Shown here: positions 40,567-49,686 of the stretch, piece after piece
How positions within the stretch are numbered: the stretch's first letter is position 1
Layout of the letters: each line of letters opens with the position of its first letter
Notes under the pieces: model-generated
Database searches by the model: none
What the model was told of the DNA's origin: nothing
What the model saw: only the letters and a program-made list of their open reading frames with translations
Source of the DNA: Gilliamella bombi
Lineage (GTDB): Bacteria; Pseudomonadota; Gammaproteobacteria; Enterobacterales; Orbaceae
NCBI RefSeq assembly: GCF_900103255.1
Contig: NZ_FMWS01000008.1
Coordinates: 1 to 64,000, forward strand
Direction: 5' to 3'
Length of the DNA stretch: 64,000 bases
Position numbers and translations under genes: made by a program

Positions 40567-40935
40567 ATGGCAGAAGTAGTTATTGTTATCGGCGATAGAA
40601 TGGGAAAAGGGCAAAAAATTGCGGAGGGAATTAACTCAGTAGAAGGTTGTCGTGCAATCGTCATTCCAGGTATGGCAGCAGATATGAAATTAGGTGATGT
40701 AATGAATAAAGAAAATGCCGATTTGGGCCTTTCATTTTGTGGTAGTGGTGGAGCTGGTGCTATTACTGCACAAAATAAATATGGCTATTCACAACGCCAT
40801 GGTATGCGATCAATTGAGGAAGGTGAAACAGCTATTAATGACGGCTGTAAAGTTCTTGGTTTTGGTTTTATGGACACGGAAGAATTAGGACAACGTGTAG
40901 CAAAAGCATTTCTTAAAAAATATTCACGTTCATAA
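40567..40935 (+). CDS. Glycine-rich SFCGS family protein
   Basis: A 122-residue cytosolic protein of the family named for its LSFCGSGGAGAIT motif (residues about 58-70). It begins with a beta strand and a glycine turn (VVIVIGDRMGKGQ), suggesting a small Rossmann-like fold, and has a single conserved cysteine. Size and topology recall PTS EIIB proteins, but homology to them is not shown. The family occurs only in clusters like this one in distant bacteria (Enterococcus, Aeromonas, enterobacteria). A GGAG site precedes it, and the DUF4312 gene follows after 13 bases. Confidence 0.85.
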   Translation: MAEVVIVIGDRMGKGQKIAEGINSVEGCRAIVIPGMAADMKLGDVMNKENADLGLSFCGSGGAGAITAQNKYGYSQRHGMRSIEEGETAINDGCKVLGFGFMDTEELGQRVAKAFLKKYSRS

Positions 40936-40948
40936 ACGGTAAATAAGA

Positions 40949-41245
40949 ATGAAAAAAACAGAACAAATACTTGTTAGAGTAAAAGGTCATGGTGATTCTA
41001 AGCAGCGAGCTTTTGCTATAGCTTTAAGTCAGGTTCAGAAAGAAGTACTCAAAAACATTAATAATATTATGTTGCGAATAGAACCAATTGATATTCAAGT
41101 TGTATCAGCAATAGAAAAGATAACAACAGAACGTTTTTTGTTTATCTTTTTGCCAAGGAAAAAGACATTTTATGAAATCACGCTTGATGTATCTGTTAAC
41201 GTAATTTTTATTGATTTAAATGATATTAAATTTACTTCAAAATAA
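40949..41245 (+). CDS. DUF4312 family protein
   Basis: A 98-residue protein without signal or membrane segment. It opens with EQILVRVKGHGDSKQRAFAIALSQVQKEVL and ends in beta-rich hydrophobic sequence (FYEITLDVSVNVIFIDL). The family has no known function and always accompanies the SFCGS, DUF4311 and DUF4310 genes. The likely role is a cytosolic subunit of the putative transporter encoded by the next two genes. Confidence 0.82.
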   Translation: MKKTEQILVRVKGHGDSKQRAFAIALSQVQKEVLKNINNIMLRIEPIDIQVVSAIEKITTERFLFIFLPRKKTFYEITLDVSVNVIFIDLNDIKFTSK

Positions 41246-41265
41246 CATAACGTAAAAGGGAAGTT

Positions 41266-42018
41266 ATGGAAATTTTAATTATTGCATTCAAGTCTATTAT
41301 TATCGGCGGACTTTGTGGTTTTGGGGTCGGTGCGGGAGCTGCTCGAATGTTTCATGCGCCAACTTATCAAGGGATGGGTGCGTTTCGGACATTAGGTGAA
41401 CTTAATTCTTGTGAAGGTGATCCTGCAGCGCACTTTTCATTTGGTTTAGGGTTTTTTTTTAATGCGTGGGCTTCATCGGTTGCTGCTGGTTCTTTTACTC
41501 AAGACGTTGATCATCGCATCATCCCTAACTGGGGTGGAGCTTTATTGATGATAAAAAATCGTAATCTTGCAGAAACCTTACATGATCCTAAAAAAATGGC
41601 ATTTGCTTGTGCATTTATTGGGATGATTGTGGTGTTATTTTTAAATACAACCACTTCAGTTATTCCTGATTCGCTAAAAATTACTGCAACGAAGGTTCTT
41701 GTTCCTGCCGCTAACTTGTTAGTTGCAACGGTTATGCCTGTTATTTTCTGGTTAGCCGCTCTAGATGCAGGGCGTCGTAGTGGATTTTGGGGAACGTTAT
41801 TTGGTGGGCTTGCACAGTTAATTATGGGCAATGCAGTACCAGGGTTGGTGTTGGGTATATTGATTGGCAAAGGTGTAGATGATAGTGGCTGGAACCGTGT
41901 GATGAAAATCATGTTAGTTGCTGTCATTATTTTATTTGTTATGAGTGGATATTTCCGTGGTTTTGATTTGAAGATGATTAACTCGTTTAGAGATGGTTTA
42001 TCTTATTGGTTTAAATAA
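41266..42018 (+). CDS. DUF4311 family membrane protein
   Basis: A 250-residue polytopic membrane protein with about six hydrophobic segments, rich in Gly and Ala. A long conserved polar stretch lies between the first helices (FHAPTYQGMGAFRTLGELNSCEGDPAAH) and could line a substrate site. Function unknown. It precedes the DUF4310 gene by 14 bases; the pair probably forms a two-component membrane domain, as seen for split EIIC/EIID proteins, though no sequence link to those is claimed. Confidence 0.83.
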   Translation: MEILIIAFKSIIIGGLCGFGVGAGAARMFHAPTYQGMGAFRTLGELNSCEGDPAAHFSFGLGFFFNAWASSVAAGSFTQDVDHRIIPNWGGALLMIKNRNLAETLHDPKKMAFACAFIGMIVVLFLNTTTSVIPDSLKITATKVLVPAANLLVATVMPVIFWLAALDAGRRSGFWGTLFGGLAQLIMGNAVPGLVLGILIGKGVDDSGWNRVMKIMLVAVIILFVMSGYFRGFDLKMINSFRDGLSYWFK

Positions 42019-42032
42019 TATAGGGACACATT

Positions 42033-42686
42033 ATGAATACACAAACAATGGTCAATAAAAGTTTTTGGTATGCCGATTGGTCTTTCCCTATTATTTGTGG
42101 GCTATTATCTGCCGGTATTTTTGCTGGAACGCATACATTCTATGTGTACGGTATTGGTGCATTTAATGAAATTGCATTTGTTGCTATGCTCAAATCAGGA
42201 ATGACCACTGGCGATTATGGCGCTGTTGCGGCTTTTGGTGCTAGTTTTTTATTTGCTCGTGTTATTGAGGGTTCCTTGGTCGGCATTTTAGATATCGGTG
42301 GTGCATTGCAAACAGGTATTGGGCTTGGTGTACCTGCGTTACTGCTAGCTGGCGGCTATACTTTACCTATTGAAAATTTTTTTGCAGCGTTAGCAACTGG
42401 ATTGATATTAGGTGTGCTTATAGGCTTAATTATTATTATTATCCGTAAATTCACTGTCAATAGTGGTGGTGGTTCGACTTTTGGTGCTGATGTCATGATG
42501 GGGGCAGGTAATGCATCAGGACGATTTCTTGGTCCTATGATTATTTTATCTGCGATGGTTGCTTCAATTCCTATTGGTACCGGTTCATTATTGGGGGCGC
42601 TACTTTTTTATGTATGGAAAAAACCAATCACAGGTGGAGCTATTTTAGGTGCTATGATTTTTGGTGGTATATTTCCAATTTTATAA
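42033..42686 (+). CDS. DUF4310 family membrane protein
   Basis: A 217-residue polytopic membrane protein with about six hydrophobic segments. Conserved-looking polar motifs are GIGAFNEIAFVAMLKSGMTTGDYG and NSGGGSTFGADVMMGAGNASG. It is the partner of the preceding DUF4311 protein in all clusters of this type that I know. There is no ABC ATPase, no PTS EIIC signature and no classical secondary-transporter motif in the operon, so the energy source of the putative transporter is unknown. The gap of 58 bases to the enzyme genes is the largest within the operon after the start. Confidence 0.83.
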   Translation: MNTQTMVNKSFWYADWSFPIICGLLSAGIFAGTHTFYVYGIGAFNEIAFVAMLKSGMTTGDYGAVAAFGASFLFARVIEGSLVGILDIGGALQTGIGLGVPALLLAGGYTLPIENFFAALATGLILGVLIGLIIIIIRKFTVNSGGGSTFGADVMMGAGNASGRFLGPMIILSAMVASIPIGTGSLLGALLFYVWKKPITGGAILGAMIFGGIFPIL

Positions 42687-42744
42687 TATTAGTTATTCCC
42701 CTCTGTAATTTATTAAATTGCAAAGAGGGGATTCGGAATAAATT

Positions 42745-43899
42745 ATGTATGATTTAATTATAAAAAATGCCAAACAAATTGATGAATCAGTAACAGATAT
42801 TGCTATTCATCATGGAAAGATTGTTGCGATTGCTAGTTCTATTACAGACCAATCTGAGCGTGTCTTAGATCTACAAAATAAGCACTATGTCAGTGCCGGA
42901 TGGATTGATTCACACACCCATTGTTTTGCTCGTTCACCTATTTATCATGATGAGCCTGATTTGATCGGCGTTAAAGCTGGTGTTACCGCGGTTGTTGATG
43001 CTGGTAGCATTGGAGCTATCGATGTAGATGAGTTTTATCAATTAGCTCAGCAAGCAAGTACACATGTTTACTCTTTCTTAAATATTTCTAAAATCGGGTT
43101 ATTAAGGCAAAGTGAACTGGCCGATTTACAAAATATTGATTTATCATTATTTGATTCGGCATTAGCTAAGTATCCCGATTTTATTATTGGGATCAAAGTG
43201 CGAATGAGCCGTAGTGTAGTAGGTGGAAATGGCATTTTACCCTTAATTAAAGCTAAAGAAATGCAAAAAAAGAGTGGTTTACCTTTAATGATCCATGTTG
43301 GCAATAATCCTCCAGAGCTTGATGAAATTGCTGATTTGTTAACAAAAGGTGACATTATTACACATTGTTTTAATGGTAAACCCAATCAAATCTTTGATAA
43401 ACAAAATAAACTGCGTGGTTCAATTAAACGAGCAATTGAACGTGGTGTGATATTGGATGTCGGTCATGGTGGTGAAAGTTTTAGTTTTTCAGTAGCAGAA
43501 CGAGCTAAATGCTTAGATATTTATCCTAATACTATTAGCTCTGATATTTATTCTAAAAACCGTTTACAGGGACCAGTTTTTAGTCTGGCTAATGTGATGA
43601 CAAAGTTTATCTGTCTTGGTTATAGTCGAAAAAGAATCATTGATAGTGTGACGAAAAATGTGGCACAAGTTTTGCAACTTAAAAATAAAGGTGTTTTATC
43701 GGTTGGTTATGATGCAGATTTGACTATTTTTGATATTAGACAGCAAACAGTTTCATTATTAGATTCAGAAGGTGAAGTTAGACAAAGTGATGAGCAATTT
43801 GTTCCTCTAGCCTCTATTGTTGCTGATGAGAAAAACCATTTGATACGAATTGAAATAACAGAAGAAGGTAGTAAAAATGAGCTCAGAATCTCAAACTGA
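42745..43899 (+). CDS. Amidohydrolase/deacetylase family metallohydrolase
   Basis: A 384-residue cytosolic TIM-barrel amidohydrolase with a complete binuclear metal set: His57 and His59 (DSHTHC), Lys151 (GIKVRMS, presumably carboxylated), His184 (MIHVGN), His207 (ITHCFNG) and catalytic Asp267 (SSDIYSKN). Such enzymes hydrolyse N-acyl or cyclic amide bonds. In this operon the sensible role is removing an N-acyl group from an amino-sugar acid before the ammonia-lyase step. Its 3' end overlaps the next gene by 23 bases. Confidence 0.87.
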   Translation: MYDLIIKNAKQIDESVTDIAIHHGKIVAIASSITDQSERVLDLQNKHYVSAGWIDSHTHCFARSPIYHDEPDLIGVKAGVTAVVDAGSIGAIDVDEFYQLAQQASTHVYSFLNISKIGLLRQSELADLQNIDLSLFDSALAKYPDFIIGIKVRMSRSVVGGNGILPLIKAKEMQKKSGLPLMIHVGNNPPELDEIADLLTKGDIITHCFNGKPNQIFDKQNKLRGSIKRAIERGVILDVGHGGESFSFSVAERAKCLDIYPNTISSDIYSKNRLQGPVFSLANVMTKFICLGYSRKRIIDSVTKNVAQVLQLKNKGVLSVGYDADLTIFDIRQQTVSLLDSEGEVRQSDEQFVPLASIVADEKNHLIRIEITEEGSKNELRISN

Positions 43900-45016
43900 A
43901 AAAGATGTTTACAGTAAATATAACCTAAAAAAGGTAATTAATGCATCAGGACGAATGACAATTTTAGGTGTTTCAACGCCAAGGCCTGAAGTGGTCGATA
44001 CTGTATCCCATGGGCTAAATGAATATTTTGAAATTAAAGATTTGGTTGATAAAACAGGCCAATATATTGCTAAATTGCTTAATGTTGAAAATGCGGTGGT
44101 AGTATCATGTGCTTCTGCTGGTATTGCCCAAGCTGTTGCTGGATTAATTATTAAGGATGATCGCGATTTATTATTTAATTTACATTCATCTGACAAATAT
44201 GTCCCCCGTGAAATCATTGTTCCTAAAGGTCATAATGTTAATTTTGGTGCACCAATTGGCACAATGGTTTCTTTAGGTGGAGGGATTATTGTTGAAGCTG
44301 GTTATGCCAACGAGTGTAAGCCTGAGCATATTGAATCACTAATTAATCCAGATACTGCCGCAATTTTATATATTAAGTCACATCATTGTGTACAAAAAAG
44401 TATGTTGTCGGTTGCACAAACAGCAGCAATTGCAAAAAAACATAATGTCCCATTAATTGTTGATGCAGCGGCAGAAGAAGATTTACAAACTTATTATCAG
44501 CAAGGCGCAGATTTGGTTGTTTATAGTGGTGCTAAAGCAATCGAAGGGCCAACTAGTGGTTTGGTTATTGGTCGTCATCAGGCGGTGGAATGGTTAAAAC
44601 TACAATCACAAGGTATTGGCCGACCAATGAAAGTAGGAAAAGAAGGTATTTTAGGATTAACAAAAGCTATTGAACTTTATATTACTGATAAAAAGACTGA
44701 AACAGGACAGCAAATGGTGACTAAAATGACGCCATTTATTGAAAGCCTAAATACACTTGATGGAGTATCAGCCAGAGTCGTTTGGGATGGCGCAGGACGT
44801 GATATTGCGCGTGCAGAAATAACGTTTGATGCAAGTGTAATAGGTAAATCTGCAATTGAGATAGTTGACCTGATGAAAAAAGGCGAAATAGCAGTGTATT
44901 TCAGAGAATATAAAGCCAATGAAGGTAAAGTTGATGCCGATGTGCGTAGTGTAACATCAGCCCAACTCGATATTATTTACAACAAAATCAAAAATATTAT
45001 TCAAGGAGCAAAATAA
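43877..45016 (+). CDS. DgaE-like PLP-dependent ammonia-lyase
   Basis: A 379-residue fold-type I PLP enzyme related to selenocysteine synthase SelA, with the PLP lysine at about Lys220 (VYSGAKAIEGPTSG) and the cofactor aspartate in VDAAAEEDL. Its best-known relative, Salmonella DgaE, eliminates ammonia from D-glucosaminate-6-phosphate to give 2-keto-3-deoxygluconate-6-phosphate. The adjoining KDGP aldolase supports the same chemistry here. A GAAGG site lies inside the upstream gene; the stop touches the next start (ATAATG). Confidence 0.87.
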   Translation: MSSESQTEKDVYSKYNLKKVINASGRMTILGVSTPRPEVVDTVSHGLNEYFEIKDLVDKTGQYIAKLLNVENAVVVSCASAGIAQAVAGLIIKDDRDLLFNLHSSDKYVPREIIVPKGHNVNFGAPIGTMVSLGGGIIVEAGYANECKPEHIESLINPDTAAILYIKSHHCVQKSMLSVAQTAAIAKKHNVPLIVDAAAEEDLQTYYQQGADLVVYSGAKAIEGPTSGLVIGRHQAVEWLKLQSQGIGRPMKVGKEGILGLTKAIELYITDKKTETGQQMVTKMTPFIESLNTLDGVSARVVWDGAGRDIARAEITFDASVIGKSAIEIVDLMKKGEIAVYFREYKANEGKVDADVRSVTSAQLDIIYNKIKNIIQGAK

Positions 45017-45756
45017 TGCAACTGACTCCAAATTATTATAATGATCGTGTTTGTTTAAATGTTTTAGCAAATTCAATCGATAATGCAAAAGAGATTTATG
45101 AAGCGGCACAAAGTCATGTAGTTGTTGGTATCTTATCTAAAAACTATTCAGATAATGAATCGGCGATTGAGGATATGCAAAAATACGCCGCAGCTATCGA
45201 TAATGCTATTTCTGTGGGGCTTGGTGCAGGTGATCCAAATCAGTCAACTATGGTGTCTGAAATTTCAGCGGTACTTCAACCACAGCATATTAACCAAGTC
45301 TTCACGGGTGTTGCGACTAGCCGAGCATTGTTAGGACAAAAACAAACAATCATTAATGGTTTAGTTTCGCCGACAGGTAAAGTTGGTTTAGTTAATATTG
45401 CAACTGGACCTTTAAGCTCAAATTCGCCAGCAGGAGTTATTCCAGTGGAAACAGCTATCGCTTTACTGAAAGATATGGGCGGCAGTTCAATAAAATATTT
45501 TCCTATGGGAGGTCTAAAACATAAAGATGAATTTGAGTATGTGGCTAAGTGTTGTGCTGAGTACGATTTCTATCTTGAGCCGACAGGTGGAATTGATTTA
45601 GATAATTATGAAGCAATTTTAAAAATTGCCTTAGATGCAGGTGTAAAAAAAATTATTCCACACATCTATAGTTCTATTATTGACAAAGCGACTGGTGCAA
45701 CGCGAACCAATGATGTCAAACAACTTTTAGCTATCACACAAAAACTAGTAGGATAA
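45016..45756 (+). CDS. DgaF-like 2-keto-3-deoxygluconate-6-phosphate aldolase
   Basis: A 246-residue aldolase of the KDGP family. The SSIKYFPMGGLKH segment carries the probable Schiff-base lysine and phosphate site, and LEPTGGIDLDNY resembles the second active-site block of KDPG aldolases. It would cleave the DgaE product to pyruvate and glyceraldehyde-3-phosphate, feeding glycolysis (pgk, fbaA are in the same window). It directly abuts the lyase gene and the regulator gene, so all are cotranscribed. Confidence 0.87.
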   Translation: MQLTPNYYNDRVCLNVLANSIDNAKEIYEAAQSHVVVGILSKNYSDNESAIEDMQKYAAAIDNAISVGLGAGDPNQSTMVSEISAVLQPQHINQVFTGVATSRALLGQKQTIINGLVSPTGKVGLVNIATGPLSSNSPAGVIPVETAIALLKDMGGSSIKYFPMGGLKHKDEFEYVAKCCAEYDFYLEPTGGIDLDNYEAILKIALDAGVKKIIPHIYSSIIDKATGATRTNDVKQLLAITQKLVG

Positions 45757-47679
45757 ATGATGTCATCTAAAGTGCTTTTCTCTTATCAGCGATTAGCGTA
45801 TTTATTTGATACTATAAAAAAAGAGACACTACCTCAGCAAGAGTTAGCTAATCGCTTTTCAGTATCTACTCGCACAATTCGTACTGATGTTTCAGCACTT
45901 AACGATGTTTTACGTAGTTATGGTGCTCAAGTTGATTATACTAAAAATGTAGGATATCAACTTGTAGTAACCGATCCAGTCAGTTATGCTCAATTGCCTA
46001 TTACTCAAGCAATTGAGCAAGTACCAAGAACTAGTAAAGAAAGGGTTTCGGCTTTATTGATTGCTTTTTTAACACAGTCCAATTCTGTGAAATTGGATGA
46101 TATCGCTGATGAGTGGTTTTTAAGTCGCAGTACTTTACAAAATGATGTTATTGAGGTTAAACAATATTTAGATAAGTACAATTTATCTCTTGAAAATCGT
46201 CCTTATTATGGGATGTACTTAGTTGGAGAGGAGTCATCAATTCGAGCATGTTTAACTGATATATTGTGGCAACGTCATATGGCAGAAGATACTATAAACG
46301 TAAGCAGGCTTCGTCAGACAATATTAAATGATATTGATTTAGATTATCTTGAAAAGATTTTACAAAACCAACTTGAACGTTTTGAACTAAAGTTAAATGC
46401 TGAAGGACAGGGATATTTGCTTTACAGTTGCGCTGTATCTATTACTCGTATTACTCAAGGTTATGAGCTGCTTGAATATCAAGTTGATCAAATTAATACA
46501 ACAGTTATTAGTGCTGCACGTGAAATTTCAGAAGAGTTTTCATATTTTTTAGGCAGTGTACTTTGTGATGCGGAATTTAATTATCTGTGTGTACAAATTA
46601 TTTCTCGAATAATAACAGAATCCCCAAATCAAGCAAAAAGTTTGGCGTTAGTTGAGCATATATTATCTTATATTAATGATACATATCACTATAATTTATG
46701 GGATGATACTAAATTACGCCAAGATATGCTGATTCATACGTCATCAATGTTATCTAGGATAAAATATCAAATAAGAACAACCAATCCTTTATTGCATGAA
46801 ATTAAACAATATTATCCATTTGCTTATGATATTACGCTTTCTGCGTTAACTAATACAGAAAAGTACACCGAATCAAAAATGACAGAAGATGAAATAAGTT
46901 ATTTAGCCTTACATATTGGTGTAGCATTGGAGCGAAATTATAGTGCAGGGCATGAAAGATTTGCACAAATTCTATTAGTTAGTGAGCTCAGTAACTCAAC
47001 TTTGCGTATGGTTGAATCAAAAATTAAGAGAGATTTTCCGCATATCCAAATTAATCGTACACTTTCCTATCGAGAGTATGAGCAATTAACACAAATAGAA
47101 GAGGATTTTGTTGTATCAACTGTTCGCTTAACCGAAAAAGACAAACAAATTGTCAAAATAGCACCATTTCCGACAGCTTATCAGCTTGAACAATTAGGGC
47201 GATTGGCAATGGTTGATCGAAAAATGCCTTATATTATTGAACGTTTTTTTGATGAAAAGTTCTTTATTATTATTGATAAACCAATGACACAAAAAGAGAT
47301 TTTTAAAAGTATTTGTGTAAGGCTTGAACAATCAGGATATGTTGGTAGTGATTTTTATCCATCAGTTGTTGAGCGTGAAAAAATAGTCTCTACATTATTA
47401 GGTGAAAATATTGCTATTCCTCATTCAGTTGGATTGTTGGCAAGAAAAACTGTAGTTACGACTATTTTAGCACCACAAGGTATTGTTTGGGATAAAAATG
47501 AAGTTGCACATGTTATTTTTTTATTAGCAATTAGCAAAGATGAATATGAAGATGCTATGCGAATATATAATTTGTTTGTAAACTTTGTCAAAGAAAAGTC
47601 TACCAAACGTTTATTAGATAGCAGAACTTTTGATGATTTTCGAGCGATTATGAAAGATAGTTTGTGCCGATTATCATAA
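45757..47679 (+). CDS. BglG/MtlR-type regulator with PRD and EIIA domains
   Basis: A 640-residue regulator: N-terminal HTH_11 (LPQQELANRFSVSTRTIRTDVSAL), a second HTH (DDIADEWFLSRSTLQNDV), two PRDs (about 170-400, second with YLALHIGVALERN), an EIIB-like segment (about 405-490) whose cysteine is replaced (LLVSELSNS), and a C-terminal EIIA(Fru/Mtl) domain with His556 in GENIAIPHS. PTS phosphorylation of PRD and EIIA histidines should tune activity. It probably activates this operon. Its start follows the aldolase stop immediately; annotation as an antiterminator is less likely given its DNA-binding HTHs. Confidence 0.88.
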   Translation: MMSSKVLFSYQRLAYLFDTIKKETLPQQELANRFSVSTRTIRTDVSALNDVLRSYGAQVDYTKNVGYQLVVTDPVSYAQLPITQAIEQVPRTSKERVSALLIAFLTQSNSVKLDDIADEWFLSRSTLQNDVIEVKQYLDKYNLSLENRPYYGMYLVGEESSIRACLTDILWQRHMAEDTINVSRLRQTILNDIDLDYLEKILQNQLERFELKLNAEGQGYLLYSCAVSITRITQGYELLEYQVDQINTTVISAAREISEEFSYFLGSVLCDAEFNYLCVQIISRIITESPNQAKSLALVEHILSYINDTYHYNLWDDTKLRQDMLIHTSSMLSRIKYQIRTTNPLLHEIKQYYPFAYDITLSALTNTEKYTESKMTEDEISYLALHIGVALERNYSAGHERFAQILLVSELSNSTLRMVESKIKRDFPHIQINRTLSYREYEQLTQIEEDFVVSTVRLTEKDKQIVKIAPFPTAYQLEQLGRLAMVDRKMPYIIERFFDEKFFIIIDKPMTQKEIFKSICVRLEQSGYVGSDFYPSVVEREKIVSTLLGENIAIPHSVGLLARKTVVTTILAPQGIVWDKNEVAHVIFLLAISKDEYEDAMRIYNLFVNFVKEKSTKRLLDSRTFDDFRAIMKDSLCRLS

Positions 47680-47822
47680 TAAATGAAAAGACCAAAATAA
47701 CTACTTTTATACTGAAATATGGGTGTTTCCTGAAAGAACTTTACAAGAAAAAAATTATCATTAACAAAATGAATATTAAAGTAATAATCAACAACTAAAA
47801 CAAATTATATTGTGTGATCCCA

Positions 47823-47851
47823 TTGACGAAACCTTGATTTAAAGGTAATAT
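47823..47851 (+). promoter_or_regulatory. yceD-rpmF-plsX-fab promoter
   Basis: TTGACG (47823-47828) and TAATAT (47846-47851) with a 17-base spacer, followed by CGCGCC near the start point, a GC-rich discriminator of the kind found at stringently controlled promoters. It lies about 70 bases before yceD. Confidence 0.7.
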
Positions 47852-47868
47852 GCGCGCCTTATGGCATT

Positions 47869-47887
47869 GTGTAGTTTTTAACTACAC
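47869..47887 (+). promoter_or_regulatory. Perfect hairpin in yceD leader
   Basis: GTGTAGTT (47869-47876) and AACTACAC (47880-47887) with a three-base loop. It is followed by an A-run and then a T-run, so it would not terminate efficiently rightward. It sits just inside the predicted transcript and could stabilise the 5' end or bind a regulator. Confidence 0.5.
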
Positions 47888-47920
47888 CAAAAAATTTTTT
47901 TAAGGTAGTATGCATATCTT

Positions 47921-48430
47921 ATGCAAAATAAATTACCATTTACTATTGACCCGATTAAATCGGCACAAAAACGACTTGATTATATTGGATATTATCCACT
48001 TCAAGCGGTAAATAGGGTTGATAACCCAAAAAGTGATATTGAATGTAGTTTGTCTTTTTATTATGATGAACAAAAACTCTGCATTATCAATATTGATGCA
48101 AAATTAACGTTAGAACAAACTTGTCAACGTTGTTTTAAACCTTTTGTCACTGAAGTTCATGTGACGAATAAATTTAGTCCTGTTAAGAGCGATGCTCAAG
48201 CAGAGACGCTACCGGAACATTATGAACCCGTTTTGATGAACGAGTTTGGTGAAGTAGATATATTAGCGTTACTTGAGGACGAAATTATTCTCTCGTTACC
48301 AATTGCGCCGGTACATGATAGTAAACACTGCGAAGTGTCAGAGGCAGATATGGTATTTGGTGAAATTCCTACTGAGAATGAAAAAACAAATCCATTTGCA
48401 ATTTTAGTTAGTTTAAAGAATAAGGGGTAA
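47921..48430 (+). CDS. yceD: YceD family 23S rRNA accumulation protein
   Basis: A 169-residue DUF177 protein. E. coli YceD is linked to 23S rRNA accumulation and always precedes rpmF. Visible hallmarks are the TCQRCFKP cysteine pair (residues about 67-70) and the acidic [20 protein letters not shown] block. Ends 4 bases before rpmF. Confidence 0.92.
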   Translation: MQNKLPFTIDPIKSAQKRLDYIGYYPLQAVNRVDNPKSDIECSLSFYYDEQKLCIINIDAKLTLEQTCQRCFKPFVTEVHVTNKFSPVKSDAQAETLPEHYEPVLMNEFGEVDILALLEDEIILSLPIAPVHDSKHCEVSEADMVFGEIPTENEKTNPFAILVSLKNKG

Positions 48431-48434
48431 ATCC

Positions 48435-48602
48435 ATGGCTGTTCAACAGAATCGTAAAACTCGTGCAAAACGTGGTATGCGTCGTTCTCATGATGCATTA
48501 ACTGTTGCTAATATCTCAGTTGATGAATCAGGTAAAACACATTTGCGTCATCACGTAACCGCTGATGGTTATTATCGTGGTCGTAAAGTGATTTCTAAAT
48601 AA
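48435..48602 (+). CDS. rpmF: 50S ribosomal protein L32
   Basis: A 55-residue protein ([21 protein letters not shown]... ending GRKVISK) nearly identical to E. coli L32 at both ends. It lacks the zinc cysteines of the C+ form, so it is the zinc-independent type. Too short for default gene-length cut-offs, but unambiguous by sequence and by its place between yceD and plsX. Confidence 0.96.
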   Translation: MAVQQNRKTRAKRGMRRSHDALTVANISVDESGKTHLRHHVTADGYYRGRKVISK

Positions 48603-48635
48603 TTATTTAGTAATTAGAAATCCTCAGGTGACATT

Positions 48636-49682
48636 TTGGATAATCTAACCATTGCGTTAGATGCTATGAGCGGGGACTTCGGTCCTCGTGTTGTTGTTCC
48701 TGCTGCAATACAAGCACTAAATAATTATCCAACTCTTTCAATCTTTCTGGTAGGCTGTCTAACAGAAATTAATCTTTTTTTGCCTAAAGAAAATTCAAAG
48801 TTAATTACCCAATACCAACAAGAAGGTCGATTGATGTTGATGGAATCGACATCAGTAATAGCTAATGATATGAAACCTTCTTATGCAATTCGTCATAGTC
48901 AAGGATCTTCTATGAGAATTGCGCTTGAGTTAGTTAAAGATAATAAAGCTCAAGCATGTGTAAGTGCTGGTAATACTGGTGCGTTAATGGGGCTGTCAAA
49001 ACTACTTTTGCATTCATTGACTGGTATAGATCGTCCTGCACTTGTTGCTATAGTTCCAGCATTAAATAATCAAAATACAGTAGTATTGGATTTAGGAGCT
49101 AATGCCGAGTGTGATAGTGATATGTTAGTTCAGTTTGCGATAATGGGTGAAATTTTAGCTAAAACAGTGCTTAATATTGAATATCCTCGTGTTGCATTAC
49201 TTAATATTGGTGAAGAAGACATTAAAGGTTTGGATAAAATTCGCGCGGCTTCTGCTATTTTGAAATCAAATAACCAAATTAATTATATCGGTTATTTAGA
49301 AGGTAACGAACTTTTAACAGGTAAAACCGATGTACTTGTTTGTGATGGTTTTGTGGGTAATGTAACGTTAAAAACAGTAGAAGGTTTAATAAAAATTTTT
49401 ATGTCTTCTTTTAAATTATCGTTAGGTCATCATTCACTATTATTGAAATTATTGAGTAAATGGCTACAAAGGAAAATTGCAAAAAATTTTGGTTATTTAG
49501 ATCCCGGACGATATAATGGTGCTTGCTTGCTTGGACTTCGAAGTATTGTGATTAAAAGTCACGGTAGTGCCAATCAAAAATCATTTTATGCAGCAATAGA
49601 ACAAGCTATTTTGGCTATACAAACAAATATACCTGAGAAGATTGCAGCGAGCCTTTCTTCCGCACTACCCAAGAGCGAATAA
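48636..49682 (+). CDS. plsX: Phosphate acyltransferase PlsX
   Basis: A 348-residue peripheral membrane enzyme that makes acyl-phosphate from acyl-ACP for phospholipid synthesis. It starts at TTG 48636, preceded by an AGGTG site, giving the family start [14 protein letters not shown]. Other motifs are [10 protein letters not shown] and [10 protein letters not shown]. It is cotranscribed with rpmF and fabH, linking ribosome and lipid supply. Confidence 0.95.
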   Translation: MDNLTIALDAMSGDFGPRVVVPAAIQALNNYPTLSIFLVGCLTEINLFLPKENSKLITQYQQEGRLMLMESTSVIANDMKPSYAIRHSQGSSMRIALELVKDNKAQACVSAGNTGALMGLSKLLLHSLTGIDRPALVAIVPALNNQNTVVLDLGANAECDSDMLVQFAIMGEILAKTVLNIEYPRVALLNIGEEDIKGLDKIRAASAILKSNNQINYIGYLEGNELLTGKTDVLVCDGFVGNVTLKTVEGLIKIFMSSFKLSLGHHSLLLKLLSKWLQRKIAKNFGYLDPGRYNGACLLGLRSIVIKSHGSANQKSFYAAIEQAILAIQTNIPEKIAASLSSALPKSE

Positions 49683-49686
49683 TTAG

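Noticed and set aside
41511-41927. 138-codon frame opposite the DUF4311 gene
   Set aside because: Antisense to a coding region of clear family membership, with no ribosome site or recognisable domain.
43877-45016. Selenocysteine synthase SelA or a selenoprotein locus
   Set aside because: The protein belongs to the SelA-related group, but neighbours (KDGP aldolase, deacetylase) fit the DgaE branch, and no in-frame UGA, selB or selC is seen.
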